Assembly (NCBI GenBank): GCA_050945855.1 | Contig: JBMNTS010000001.1 | Coordinates: 30,779-94,778 of the forward strand | DNA: 64,000 nt | Direction of reading: 5' to 3' | Source of the DNA: CAYSNP01 sp050945855 | GTDB lineage: Bacteria; Bacillota; Clostridia; Christensenellales; DTU072 | Shown here: positions 33,731-42,352 of the stretch, one piece after another | Numbering within the stretch: the stretch's first letter is position 1 | How the letters are laid out: each line of letters begins with the position of its first letter | Notes under the pieces: model-generated | What the model was told of the DNA's origin: nothing | Database searches by the model: none | Seen by the model: only the letters and a program-made list of their open reading frames with translations | Position numbers and translations under genes: made by a program

Positions 33731-34790
33731 TGCCTTGCTCCTCCATATAGCTTCTTCTCAATTGTCCGCAAGCGGCTTGAATGTCGCCGCCGGCGGAAAC
33801 GCGCAGAGTATAGTTTATCCCTCTTCTGGCAAGCTCCGCCATAAAAGCGGAGGCGCTTTGCCTTGATGCGGACTTCATCTTGTTTTCCTTAAATTCGTTT
33901 AAGGCTATTAAATTGATATGATAGTCTTTGCCGCGGATAAGGTCGGAAAGGGCTTCCGCGTCCTCGTATCCCGTGTTTTCCCCTTCTATCAGCGCGTATT
34001 CCAGACTTACCCTGCGCCCGGTGCGGGCAAAATAATAGTCCGCAGCCTGTATAATCTCCTTTATGCCGTATTTCTTGTTGATTGGCATAATTTCGGAGCG
34101 TTTTTCGTCTATGGCGTTGTGTAAAGAAATGGCAAGTGTGATATTCAAGCCTTCATCGGCAAGCCGTCTTATTTGCTCGGGCAGACCCGAAGTGGACAGC
34201 GTAATATTCCTCTGACTGATATTCAAGCCGTTTTTATCGTTGATAAGGCGCAAAAACTTTATGACGTTATCATAATTGTCCAGCGGCTCTCCGCTGCCCA
34301 TAAGCACAATATTATCCAGCGCGCGCATACTTCTGCCGCCGCCTTCCTTCGCGTTGGCGCAATAAACCTGCGCCGCCATTTCCCCCGCGGTAAGGTTGCG
34401 GACAAATCCGTCCAGTCCGCTCGCGCAAAAGGAACAATGCATTTTGCATCCTACCTGAGTGGATACGCATAAGGTGTTGCCGTAGCCTTGTCGGATAAAT
34501 ACTCCCTCTATGATATGCGCGTCGTTTAATCTGAAAAGATATTTGGAGGAATTGTCTTTACTGACCAGCGTTTTTATTATTTCTACCGCGCTAAAGGAAT
34601 AATCCTGCGCCAATTCCTGTTTGAGCGCTGCCGGAAGAGTGGAGATTTCCTCCGCTGATTTATTGAGCACAAGCGCTTGAAAAAGCTGCGCCGCTCTGTA
34701 CTTGGGGCACCCTTTCGCTGTGATTATCTCTTCAAGTTCGGACAAATATTTGCCTTGTAAATGCTCTTTCATAACTTTTTCATACTGCAA
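33726..34790 (-). CDS. rlmN: 23S rRNA/tRNA adenine C2-methyltransferase RlmN
   Basis: This 354-residue radical-SAM enzyme methylates A2503 of 23S rRNA and A37 of some tRNAs. The cluster motif is CKMHCSFC (CxxxCxxC, about 114-121), preceded by CVSTQVG. SAM-binding MGSGEPLDNYDNV (about 163-175) and the C-terminal cysteine in GGDIQAACGQL (methyl carrier) are present. It overlaps rsmB by 22 bases and supplies the ribosome binding site for rsgA in its last codons. Confidence 0.96.
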   Translation of the reverse strand: MQYEKVMKEHLQGKYLSELEEIITAKGCPKYRAAQLFQALVLNKSAEEISTLPAALKQELAQDYSFSAVEIIKTLVSKDNSSKYLFRLNDAHIIEGVFIRQGYGNTLCVSTQVGCKMHCSFCASGLDGFVRNLTAGEMAAQVYCANAKEGGGRSMRALDNIVLMGSGEPLDNYDNVIKFLRLINDKNGLNISQRNITLSTSGLPEQIRRLADEGLNITLAISLHNAIDEKRSEIMPINKKYGIKEIIQAADYYFARTGRRVSLEYALIEGENTGYEDAEALSDLIRGKDYHINLIALNEFKENKMKSASRQSASAFMAELARRGINYTLRVSAGGDIQAACGQLRRSYMEEQGN

Positions 34791-36007
34791 ATGAAAAAAC
34801 CGTCCAGTTTATTGTCGGGCAGAAATTGCAGCATTCCCTGATTATTATAAGGCAGATTGTCTATTTTTTTCAATACGAAATCCTGATTTTCGGTAAGAAA
34901 AGCCTCAATTACTTCCTCATTTTCCGCCTTAAGCACGCTGCAGGTGGAATAGACCAGCGTGCCCTCCCTTTTAAGGTAGCGCGCGGCATTTTCCAGCAGC
35001 TTTTTTTGGATTTCTGTCAATTGGGCTATATCCTCGCTCTTGCGGTTGAATATGATATCCTGACGTTTGGAAATAACGCCCGTTCCGCTGCAGGGGGCGT
35101 CCACCAGCACGCAATCGAAAGCGTCCGCAAAATCTTTATTATATTCCGCGCCGTCCCGCAACATCGCCACAAGGCTTACTTCCGCCTTTTTGGCGTAGTC
35201 CTCGATAAGTTTTATTTTATGTGCGTAAATGTCACAGGAGGTGACAATGCCTCCCCTTTGGGCTAAATACACGCTTTTTCCGCCGGGCGCGGCGCACATA
35301 TCCAGACAACGCTTGCCTTGCACCTCTCCCATTGCCAGCACCGCGTATCCCGATGTCAAAGACTGCGCGAAAGCCAGTCCCTTTTTAAGATATTCTCTTA
35401 TGCTCTCGTCCGCTTTTACAAAATATCCGCATAGCGTACGCTCAGCCGTCGGATGCTCATTTTCAAAGGCGGCAACCGCATTCGGGTCGGCAAAATTTTT
35501 CAGCCGCAAATGGAAAGTCCCGTCGCTACGGGCAGACAGTATTCTTTTGTACGCTTTGAGATAATCTTTTTTTAACAGAGAAATCAGCCACAGGGGAGCG
35601 TTCAATTCGATTTGCTCCGACTGCTTTTTGTCTTTGGGCAAAGGTATTTCTTCCTGCGCGGAATTAAGACAATAGCCGATAAAGCCCGCTACTTCCCCTT
35701 TTCCCTTCTCCTTTGCGGTGTTCAGAGCAAGATTGATTACGGCGGAAGCGTTCATTTTAAGCAACTTAATGCAATAAATGCTTTGCATAAGCAGCACGCG
35801 CACCGCCTGCTGCGGATTTTTGGGCGCAAGTTTGGAGATGTAATAATTCAATAAATAGTGATTTTCCAGTACGCCGTTGACGATTTTTAATATTGTGTTT
35901 TTTTGCGGATGGGAGTGAATATTTTGCGTCGCGATATTGCTGAACACCTTATCCCGGTAAACTTTTAACAGTGTATTGTAAGACAACGCGAAGTAATCTT
36001 CATTCAT
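34769..36007 (-). CDS. rsmB: 16S rRNA (cytosine-5) methyltransferase RsmB
   Basis: The 412-residue protein combines an N-terminal NusB-like RNA-binding domain (about 1-130) with a Rossmann methyltransferase domain. The catalytic features are CLDMCAAPGGKSVYLAQ (SAM site), VDAPCSGTGVI (PC motif with one cysteine) and YSTCSVLKAENEEVI (TC motif nucleophile). It methylates C967 of 16S rRNA. It overlaps fmt by eight bases. Confidence 0.95.
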   Translation of the reverse strand: MNEDYFALSYNTLLKVYRDKVFSNIATQNIHSHPQKNTILKIVNGVLENHYLLNYYISKLAPKNPQQAVRVLLMQSIYCIKLLKMNASAVINLALNTAKEKGKGEVAGFIGYCLNSAQEEIPLPKDKKQSEQIELNAPLWLISLLKKDYLKAYKRILSARSDGTFHLRLKNFADPNAVAAFENEHPTAERTLCGYFVKADESIREYLKKGLAFAQSLTSGYAVLAMGEVQGKRCLDMCAAPGGKSVYLAQRGGIVTSCDIYAHKIKLIEDYAKKAEVSLVAMLRDGAEYNKDFADAFDCVLVDAPCSGTGVISKRQDIIFNRKSEDIAQLTEIQKKLLENAARYLKREGTLVYSTCSVLKAENEEVIEAFLTENQDFVLKKIDNLPYNNQGMLQFLPDNKLDGFFICSMKKL

Positions 36008-36938
36008 CGGCTATATTTTCCCCGATAACAAGCGCGCTGCCTCTGCCCCTCAAAAAATCGGCGGCGGACATGGCTTTGCCGCCTTCGGGCTGCACTTTCA
36101 ACAATTTGAGCGCGCCTTCTCCGCATTTGATTATCAGCCCCTCTTTGGGGTTTTTACCCATTACGCTGCCCGGCAACGCCGCGCCGCTATCCTTAATTGC
36201 TCTGCAATCCAGCACTTTCAGCCTGCCGATTTTTGTCATTATATAAGCGGAAGGGGAGGGAGTAAACGCCCTGACCTTGTTTTTTAAAACTTCGGCGGAC
36301 TGCTTAAAGTCCAGCTTGCCCTCTTCCTTTTTAATCTGTCTGCAGTAAGTGGCTTTTGAGTCATCCTGCGGGGTGTATTGCGCCTTGCCTTCCTCTATCA
36401 AATCCAGCGCCCGTACCGCCAGTTCTCCGCCGATATTGGCAAGTTTATCAAGACACTCCCCCGCGTTTTCCTCACCCGACAGCGTTAAGGCTTGCTGAAG
36501 AATTATTTCGCCCGCGTCCAAAGCAAGCCGGGTATTCATTATAGTGACGCCTATTTCCTTTTCTCCGTTAAGCAGCGCGCTTTGCACGGGAGAAGCGCCT
36601 CTGTATTTGGGCAAAAGAGAGCCGTGCACGTTGATTACGCCGTACTTTGGCAGGGCTATAAGCTCCTCGCTCAGCAGTTGCCCGAAGCCCGCGGTAACCA
36701 TAATGTCCGGAGATAAGGGGGCTATCTTATCAATATTGCCGCTTACTCTCTCGTATTGGGCAAGCGGAATTCCCTCCTCCAGCGCTTTGACTTTAAGAGG
36801 CGAAAAAACCGTTTTGTTGCCGCGCGCGTTTGCCTTATCCGGTTGCGTTATTGCCAAAATAACCTTATGGCGGCCGGCAAGTATTGCCTGCAGCACGGGT
36901 ACCGCAAATTGAGGAGTGCCTAGGAATATTACTCTCAT
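36000..36938 (-). CDS. fmt: Methionyl-tRNA formyltransferase
   Basis: The 312-residue enzyme formylates initiator Met-tRNA. It starts MRVIFLGTPQFAVPVLQAIL, has the catalytic loop INVHGSLLPKYRGASPVQSALLNGE (His about 110) and NTRLALDAGEI, and ends with the tRNA-binding C-terminal domain. It overlaps def by four bases, pairing formylation with deformylation. Confidence 0.97.
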   Translation of the reverse strand: MRVIFLGTPQFAVPVLQAILAGRHKVILAITQPDKANARGNKTVFSPLKVKALEEGIPLAQYERVSGNIDKIAPLSPDIMVTAGFGQLLSEELIALPKYGVINVHGSLLPKYRGASPVQSALLNGEKEIGVTIMNTRLALDAGEIILQQALTLSGEENAGECLDKLANIGGELAVRALDLIEEGKAQYTPQDDSKATYCRQIKKEEGKLDFKQSAEVLKNKVRAFTPSPSAYIMTKIGRLKVLDCRAIKDSGAALPGSVMGKNPKEGLIIKCGEGALKLLKVQPEGGKAMSAADFLRGRGSALVIGENIADE

Positions 36939-37390
36939 TTACCGTTTCCTTGATACTTTTTTGTGTAAAAGAGAACGCCGTCCAGATGGTCCAACTCGTG
37001 CTGGCACGCTCTCGCGGCAAGGTCGGAAAGCTTTTTGGCGTACTTATTGCCGTGTCTGTCGTAAGCCTCCACCACCACGTCCTTTGCCCTTGCCACAAGG
37101 CAATTCTTATCCGGATTGACGGACAGGCATCCTTCCATGGCTATCTGTTCGCCGCTTCTCTCCACGATAACGGGATTGACCATTTCTAAATAAACGCCGT
37201 CGGCTTCAATCACCGCAACCCTGCGGAGTATACCCACCTGAGGCGCCGCAAGGCCCGCGCCTTCCGCCGCCCTCATAGTGTCTCTTAGGTCGTCCAAAAG
37301 CGTATGCAATCTGTGGTCGAATTTATCCACGCTCTTACATTTCTTTTTTAAGCATTCGTTACCTTCCTGAAAAATGTTTCTTATCGCCAT
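36935..37390 (-). CDS. def: Peptide deformylase
   Basis: This 151-residue metalloenzyme removes the formyl group from new proteins. Motif 1 is GAGLAAPQVG (about 43-52), motif 2 MEGCLSV (about 91-97, Cys ligand) and motif 3 QHELDHLDGVLF (HExxH-type, about 130-141). It lies two bases after priA. Confidence 0.97.
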   Translation of the reverse strand: MAIRNIFQEGNECLKKKCKSVDKFDHRLHTLLDDLRDTMRAAEGAGLAAPQVGILRRVAVIEADGVYLEMVNPVIVERSGEQIAMEGCLSVNPDKNCLVARAKDVVVEAYDRHGNKYAKKLSDLAARACQHELDHLDGVLFYTKKYQGNGK

Positions 37391-37392
37391 AA

Positions 37393-39561
37393 CTACATCA
37401 TTTGTTGCGGATTGACTTCCGCAAATATCGAAACTCCTTTTATGCTAAAGTTTTTTACTTCGGAAAATACCAAAGGCGTAAGCCTTTCTTTGTCATTTTC
37501 CAAAAACATCACTATCTGATAGCGGTGCTTGTTGTCTATCCTTTTTATGGGGGCGGGCATTGCCTGCAGTCTGGATATCCCTTCATTAGCCTGCGCCAAA
37601 CTCCTAAGCTGCCTGTACAGGGATTGCGTGGCAAGCAGGGTATCCTTTTGCTCCTCGCCGTACAGCAGAATGCGAATTATTTTGGAATAAGGCGGAAATT
37701 TTGTGGCTTTGCGCACGCTGCTCTCTTTTTCGTAAAAGCCTTCGTAGTTGTATATGCCCGCGTACCTGAACACATAATGGTTGGGGTTATAGGTCTGCAC
37801 AATCACCCTGCCTTCCTTCTGCCCTCTCCCCGCTCTGCCCGCGACTTGCGTAATAAGCTGAAAGGTGCGCTCCACGCTGCGATAATCGCTAAAGTATAGG
37901 GAAAGGTCCGCATCCAGTATGCCTACTAAGGTAACGTTGTCAAAATCATGCCCTTTGGCTATCATTTGGGTACCCACAAGCGCGTCCGCTTTCTCCTTCC
38001 GGAAGGTATCCAGTATTTCCCGATAGCTGTTTTTGGTCAGTGTGGTGTCATTATCCATACGCAATACTCTGATTTCCGGGAAAAGTGCGGCAAGCTCTTC
38101 CGCCACCCTTTCCGTACCCATGTGCCCCTCTTTCAGGCTGCCTCCGCATAAGGGACACTTGTCAATCAAATAAAACTTTCTGCCGCAATAATGGCATTTT
38201 AACAGCTTGTCGTCATAGTGATATGTAAGGCTGACGTCGCATCCCGGACATTTGCTTACGTAACCGCACGCCCTGCACCGCAGAAAGCTTGCGTATCCCC
38301 GTCGGTTAATAAACAGCATAGCCTGCTCTTTATTATCAAAGGTTTGCTTAAGCGCGGACAACAGGGTCTGGGAGAATATCCCCATATTGCCCTCTCTGAT
38401 TTCACGCCGCATATCAATTATTTCCATGTGCGGCAAAATCTTGCGGTTGACTCTCTCTTTTAATCTGATTAGAGTATAATTCTTGTCCAGCGCTTCTTTA
38501 TATGTATCTAAGGAGGGCGTTGCGCTGCCCAAAATCAGGTTTGCCCCGTTATATGCCGCGCGGTATTCCGCTATATCTTTGGTAATGTAACGCGGATTGG
38601 ACGTGCTGACGTAGCTTGAGTCGTGCTCCTCGTCCATTATAATAACCCCGATGTTTTTCAAAGGGGCGAATATCGCGCTCCTTGCTCCCAACGCAACTTT
38701 TGCTTTGCCGGATAACAGTCTGCGCCACTCGTCATACCTTTCGCCGGCGGACAGCCCGCTGTGCAAAAGCGCGACGCCGTCACCGAATCTTGCCCGGAAA
38801 ATGCTTAACATTTGGGGAGTGAGCGCAATCTCGGGCACCAGCATTATCGCGCTTTTACCGTCTTTTAATGCGCGCTCAATTATCGCAAGGTATATTTCGG
38901 TCTTGCCGCTGCCGGTCACGCCGTGCAACAGAAACTTTCCCTTTTGATTATTGATTTGCTCTATCGCCGCCGTTTGCGAAGGGCTGAGCCTGACCTGTTT
39001 TTGCAGTATTTCTCCCTCCGGGCGGCGATATATCTCTATTGCCTTTCTTATAAGAATATCTTTCTCCAGCAGAGCCTTTATCGCGCTATGCCCCGCGATA
39101 GCCGCCAGCACGCTCTCGTACTCTCCGTTTTCTTTAAGCAAATCCAATATCCGCGACTGCCTTGTTGCTCTTGCGGGTATACTGTTTTTTGCGTTTTGGT
39201 AACCTAAAGCGGGATTTATTTCCAGATACGCCTTTTGCTGCGCTCTTGCTTTCCCGCTCCTTAACTCGCCGGGCACAAACAGCCTTACGCAATCGGCAAG
39301 GCGCAGGCAATAGGTACGGTTCAGCATTTTGGCAAGCTCAATCAACTCCTCGCTGATTGCGACAAAATTATCTAAGGGGCGGATAATATCTTTTGTGGTG
39401 AATTCCGAAGTTTCTTTCTTGCCGATAACGTACCCTTCCGCTTTTTGTCTGCCGAAGGGCACCAACACTCTTTGCCCGACAGCAACGTCAAATTGCGCGC
39501 TGTAATCGAATACTCTGTCCAGCTCATCGCTATTGATATCGACAATCACTTCATAAATCAT
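37393..39561 (-). CDS. priA: Primosomal helicase PriA
   Basis: The 722-residue protein restarts stalled forks. It has an N-terminal DNA-binding domain, the Walker A GVTGSGKTEIYL (about 214-225), a DEEH box (IIMDEEHDSSY) and a zinc region with CRACGYVSKCPGCD, CHYCG and CPLCGG. C-terminal helicase motifs QMIAKGHDF and QVAGRAGRG are intact. It begins one base after the rpoZ stop without a clear ribosome binding site, so coupled translation is likely. Confidence 0.96.
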   Translation of the reverse strand: MIYEVIVDINSDELDRVFDYSAQFDVAVGQRVLVPFGRQKAEGYVIGKKETSEFTTKDIIRPLDNFVAISEELIELAKMLNRTYCLRLADCVRLFVPGELRSGKARAQQKAYLEINPALGYQNAKNSIPARATRQSRILDLLKENGEYESVLAAIAGHSAIKALLEKDILIRKAIEIYRRPEGEILQKQVRLSPSQTAAIEQINNQKGKFLLHGVTGSGKTEIYLAIIERALKDGKSAIMLVPEIALTPQMLSIFRARFGDGVALLHSGLSAGERYDEWRRLLSGKAKVALGARSAIFAPLKNIGVIIMDEEHDSSYVSTSNPRYITKDIAEYRAAYNGANLILGSATPSLDTYKEALDKNYTLIRLKERVNRKILPHMEIIDMRREIREGNMGIFSQTLLSALKQTFDNKEQAMLFINRRGYASFLRCRACGYVSKCPGCDVSLTYHYDDKLLKCHYCGRKFYLIDKCPLCGGSLKEGHMGTERVAEELAALFPEIRVLRMDNDTTLTKNSYREILDTFRKEKADALVGTQMIAKGHDFDNVTLVGILDADLSLYFSDYRSVERTFQLITQVAGRAGRGQKEGRVIVQTYNPNHYVFRYAGIYNYEGFYEKESSVRKATKFPPYSKIIRILLYGEEQKDTLLATQSLYRQLRSLAQANEGISRLQAMPAPIKRIDNKHRYQIVMFLENDKERLTPLVFSEVKNFSIKGVSIFAEVNPQQMM

Positions 39562-39562
39562 T

Positions 39563-39751
39563 TTAATAATTGAATTTTATTTTATCCTCATAAAATTCCT
39601 TGGCAGCATAGGTTATAGCCTTGCAATTGGATTTTTCCAGCGCTTCCTCCTCCAGGGCAAGCAATTCCTTGGCGCGCTTTGCCACTACGCATACCAGCGC
39701 GAATCTGCACTTGGATTTTTCAATCAATTTATCTACAGGCGGGTCTATCAT
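39563..39751 (-). CDS. rpoZ: RNA polymerase omega subunit
   Basis: This 62-residue protein has the omega pattern: SKCRFALVCVVAKRAKELL (about 13-31) followed by a short helix. It stabilises the beta-prime subunit. AAAGGAGG stands at good spacing before the ATG. Its place between gmk and priA is the standard Firmicute order. Confidence 0.92.
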   Translation of the reverse strand: MIDPPVDKLIEKSKCRFALVCVVAKRAKELLALEEEALEKSNCKAITYAAKEFYEDKIKFNY

Positions 39752-39773
39752 AAAATCGGTACCTCCTTTGCTC

Positions 39774-40394
39774 TCATTTGGCTTTTATACTTGTCAAAAG
39801 CCTGTTGACCAACATTTCGTTATTTGTTATTTTCGCGCGCTCGGCTTTGATAATCGCCTTTACTTCTTCCACGCACGCGTTAAGGTCGTCGTTAATGGCT
39901 ATATAATTGTAGTCTACAATGCTGTTCAGTTCCGCCTCACCCAGACGCAGACGCTCTTCCCTGCAGAATGTGTCCTCTGTCCTTCTCTCGTCCAGCCTGC
40001 GGCGAATCTCATTGGGATTAGAGGGCGTAATAAAGATGAGAACAGCGTCTTTGTAAATCTTTCTGACGTACTCCGCGCCTATCGTTTCTATTTCCAGCAC
40101 TACGTCATTGCCCGACATAAGCGCATCGTCCACCGTTCTTTTAAGGGTGCCGTATCTGTTGCCGTATTTGTTGATATGCTCCAGAAACTCCCCGTTTTCC
40201 ACCATTCGCGCAAACTCGCTTTCGCTTACAAACCAATAATTTACTCCGTTGATTTCGCCCGCACGGGGAGGACGGGTTGTGACCGATGTGGAATATACCA
40301 TATTGTCTATCTGATCGAATACGCTGCTAAGCACCGTGCCTTTGCCCGCTCCCGAAGGGCCGGAAAGCACAAACAGAATACCTTTACGCTGCAT
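39774..40394 (-). CDS. gmk: Guanylate kinase
   Basis: The 206-residue enzyme phosphorylates GMP to GDP. It shows the P-loop SGPSGAGKGTVL (about 10-21), the GMP-binding segment STSVTTRPPRAGEINGVNYWFV (about 34-55) and LEIETIGAEYVRK. The remA gene often found between yicC and gmk in Firmicutes is not present in the 49-base gap. Confidence 0.96.
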   Translation of the reverse strand: MQRKGILFVLSGPSGAGKGTVLSSVFDQIDNMVYSTSVTTRPPRAGEINGVNYWFVSESEFARMVENGEFLEHINKYGNRYGTLKRTVDDALMSGNDVVLEIETIGAEYVRKIYKDAVLIFITPSNPNEIRRRLDERRTEDTFCREERLRLGEAELNSIVDYNYIAINDDLNACVEEVKAIIKAERAKITNNEMLVNRLLTSIKAK

Positions 40395-40443
40395 AGAGCT
40401 TCACCATTTTATTCTTACGTCCTTTGCCGTTGTATTTAAGGGT

Positions 40444-41316
40444 TTATTCCACGTTCTGGGCTTGTTCCCTTATTTTTTCTATCTCGTTTTTCATCAGCAA
40501 CACATATTTGGTAATATCCAAACTGTTGCATTTGCTCCCTATCGTATTAATCTCCCTGTTGCATTCCTGCACCAGAAAATCCAGCTGCCTGCCCGCTTCC
40601 TTGCCGTCTCTCAGAATTTTTCCGAGGTGAGTAAAATGGCTTTTCAGCCTTGTTATCTCCTCGTCTATGCTGCTTCTGTCCGCGAAAAGCGCAACCTCGG
40701 TAAGCAGCCTGCTTTTGTCAATATCCAGTCCCGCGGTGTACTCTTTGAGCAGCGTTTCCAGCTTTTGGGAGTATATTGAAACCACATTGGGAGCGGCCTG
40801 CTCGATTTTCCCTAAATATTTTTTGGATTGTGACAACATTTGCCTGATTTTGGCGCCCAGTTGCTCTCCTTCGGAGGCGCGCATCCTGTTTAGCTCCGCC
40901 ACCGCTTTGCCGCAAGCCTCCGTAACGCATTCAAGCAACGTTTCCTCATCCTTCTCCACCTGATTGATTGTTACCATTTCGGGTAATTTAAGAAGCGCGG
41001 AGGCGGTGAGGTCGTATGTTACGCCCAACTCCGCCAGCTGCCTGCCCGCGTTAAGATAAGCGGAAGCAAGATCTTTGTTAAGCTCTACCGAAAAACGCCC
41101 TTCCCGCGTGTCCTTTACTTCCAAAAAAACGTCAATATGCCCGCGCTTGACCGAAGCGCCTATAATGCGGCGCATAGGCTCCGAATAATTGACATAAGCC
41201 TTGGGCAACTTGAAGGATAAGTCTAAAAACCTATGATTAACGGCCTTTAATTCCACCGTTACCGCGATATTCTCTCTTTCTGCCAGGCCTTTGCCATAGC
41301 CGGTCATACTAAGCAA
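40444..41316 (-). CDS. yicC: YicC/YloC family endoribonuclease
   Basis: The 290-residue protein starts MLSMTGYGKGLAERENIAVT, the family hallmark, and ends NTIGSKCNSLDITKYVLLMKNEIEKIREQ. YicC proteins are RNases implicated in small RNA turnover in E. coli; the Firmicute role is less clear. It follows the AIR-synthase-like gene by two bases and leads into gmk. Confidence 0.93.
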   Translation of the reverse strand: MLSMTGYGKGLAERENIAVTVELKAVNHRFLDLSFKLPKAYVNYSEPMRRIIGASVKRGHIDVFLEVKDTREGRFSVELNKDLASAYLNAGRQLAELGVTYDLTASALLKLPEMVTINQVEKDEETLLECVTEACGKAVAELNRMRASEGEQLGAKIRQMLSQSKKYLGKIEQAAPNVVSIYSQKLETLLKEYTAGLDIDKSRLLTEVALFADRSSIDEEITRLKSHFTHLGKILRDGKEAGRQLDFLVQECNREINTIGSKCNSLDITKYVLLMKNEIEKIREQAQNVE

Positions 41317-41318
41317 TG

Positions 41319-42290
41319 CTACACCCCTATTTTAAATAAATGGTCCGCTTCCGCCGTTACCTCCGAAACTTCCTTTCCGCGAATTAACAGCGTCTTGTCG
41401 CCTTTTACTATCTTGCCTATGATTGTGCCTTTTATTTGCGCCTTTTCCAGTTCCCTTACCACCTTTTCGCCTTCGGGAGAACAAATCAGCAGGCTTCCGC
41501 TGGAAATCAGCCGCAACGGGTCGATGTTCAACGCCTCCGCTATTTTCTTTGTGACTTCCAATAGCGGAATCTTATCCGCGTAAATCTCCGCTCCCGCGCC
41601 CGCTGCCTGCGCCATTTCGCTTACCGCGCCTATAACTCCGCCTTCGGTAACGTCATGCATGGCGTTCACCTTTAAGGAGGAGGCCATTTTGCCCTCCTGG
41701 GCTATGCTTAGCATACCGGACAAAGAGCGGGCGTACTCCAATTCCTCTTGGGTCAGCGCGCCTTTCAGTCTGTCCGCCATATCCGAAGCGATTATAGCGG
41801 TGCCTTCCAACGCCGCATACTTTGTCAACACAATATCGTCCCCTATCTGTGCCCCCGAGGCAAAAACGGGGTTGTCGCTTTTGCCGATGGCGGTGGCGCA
41901 CACTATTATCCTCGTTACCGCGTCCGAAAACTCGGTATGCCCGCCTATTATCTGCATATTTTGCGCTATCGCTTCCCGCTCCGCGTCTTGCATTATCTTT
42001 TTAATTGCCTCAAGGCGTGTATCGGGAGGGGCGATAATGGTAAGAAGGATAGCGACGGGCTCTCCTCCGCAACTGATAATATCGTTGGCGTTTACCTGAA
42101 TTGCCAGTGAGCCTATGTTTTCGCCCGCTCCTGTAATGGGGTCGGAGGTAATCAGACCTTCCCCTTCCAAAGCGAAAGCGGCGCAATCCAACGCCAGAGA
42201 ACTGCCGGTCTTTATCTCTGCCCTTCTGTGCCCTATTACGCCTAAAACATTGTCCTTAAGCTCTTCGTTGGTTAGCTTACCATATCTCAT
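41319..42290 (-). CDS. AIR synthase-related protein (HypE-like fold)
   Basis: The 323-residue protein belongs to the PurM/HypE/ThiL/SelD ATPase superfamily. It starts MRYGKLTNEELKDNVLG and has the metal/ATP region SDPITGAGENIG (about 49-60), VNANDIISCGGEP (about 66-78) and the later MHDVTEGGVIGAVSEMAQAAG. HypE acts in hydrogenase cyanide ligand synthesis, but no hydrogenase genes are here, and the C-terminal cysteine typical of true HypE is absent (it ends LFKIGV). The actual reaction is unknown. The ATG lies eight bases behind a -10 box and has no ribosome binding site. Confidence 0.85.
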   Translation of the reverse strand: MRYGKLTNEELKDNVLGVIGHRRAEIKTGSSLALDCAAFALEGEGLITSDPITGAGENIGSLAIQVNANDIISCGGEPVAILLTIIAPPDTRLEAIKKIMQDAEREAIAQNMQIIGGHTEFSDAVTRIIVCATAIGKSDNPVFASGAQIGDDIVLTKYAALEGTAIIASDMADRLKGALTQEELEYARSLSGMLSIAQEGKMASSLKVNAMHDVTEGGVIGAVSEMAQAAGAGAEIYADKIPLLEVTKKIAEALNIDPLRLISSGSLLICSPEGEKVVRELEKAQIKGTIIGKIVKGDKTLLIRGKEVSEVTAEADHLFKIGV

Positions 42291-42298
42291 CAGCTAAA

Positions 42299-42327
42299 AT
42301 TATACCATATAATCTACGCCCGCGCAA
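42299..42327 (-). promoter_or_regulatory. Promoter with leaderless geometry upstream of the AIR-synthase-like gene
   Basis: On the minus strand TTGCGC and TATAAT are separated by 17 bases, with an extended -10 TGG. Only eight bases separate the -10 box from the ATG at 42290, so a leader of at most one or two bases is expected. It may drive the whole run down to spoVM. Confidence 0.7.
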
Positions 42328-42352
42328 TTAATTAATGCCTTTCATAAACCCG

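Noticed and set aside
39621..40439. Open frame of 272 codons on the plus strand opposite rpoZ and gmk
   Set aside because: It is antisense to two well-identified genes, has no ribosome binding site and shows no recognisable protein pattern.
41319..42290. True hydrogenase maturation factor HypE
   Set aside because: The C-terminal cysteine motif is absent and no hydrogenase or other hyp genes lie nearby.
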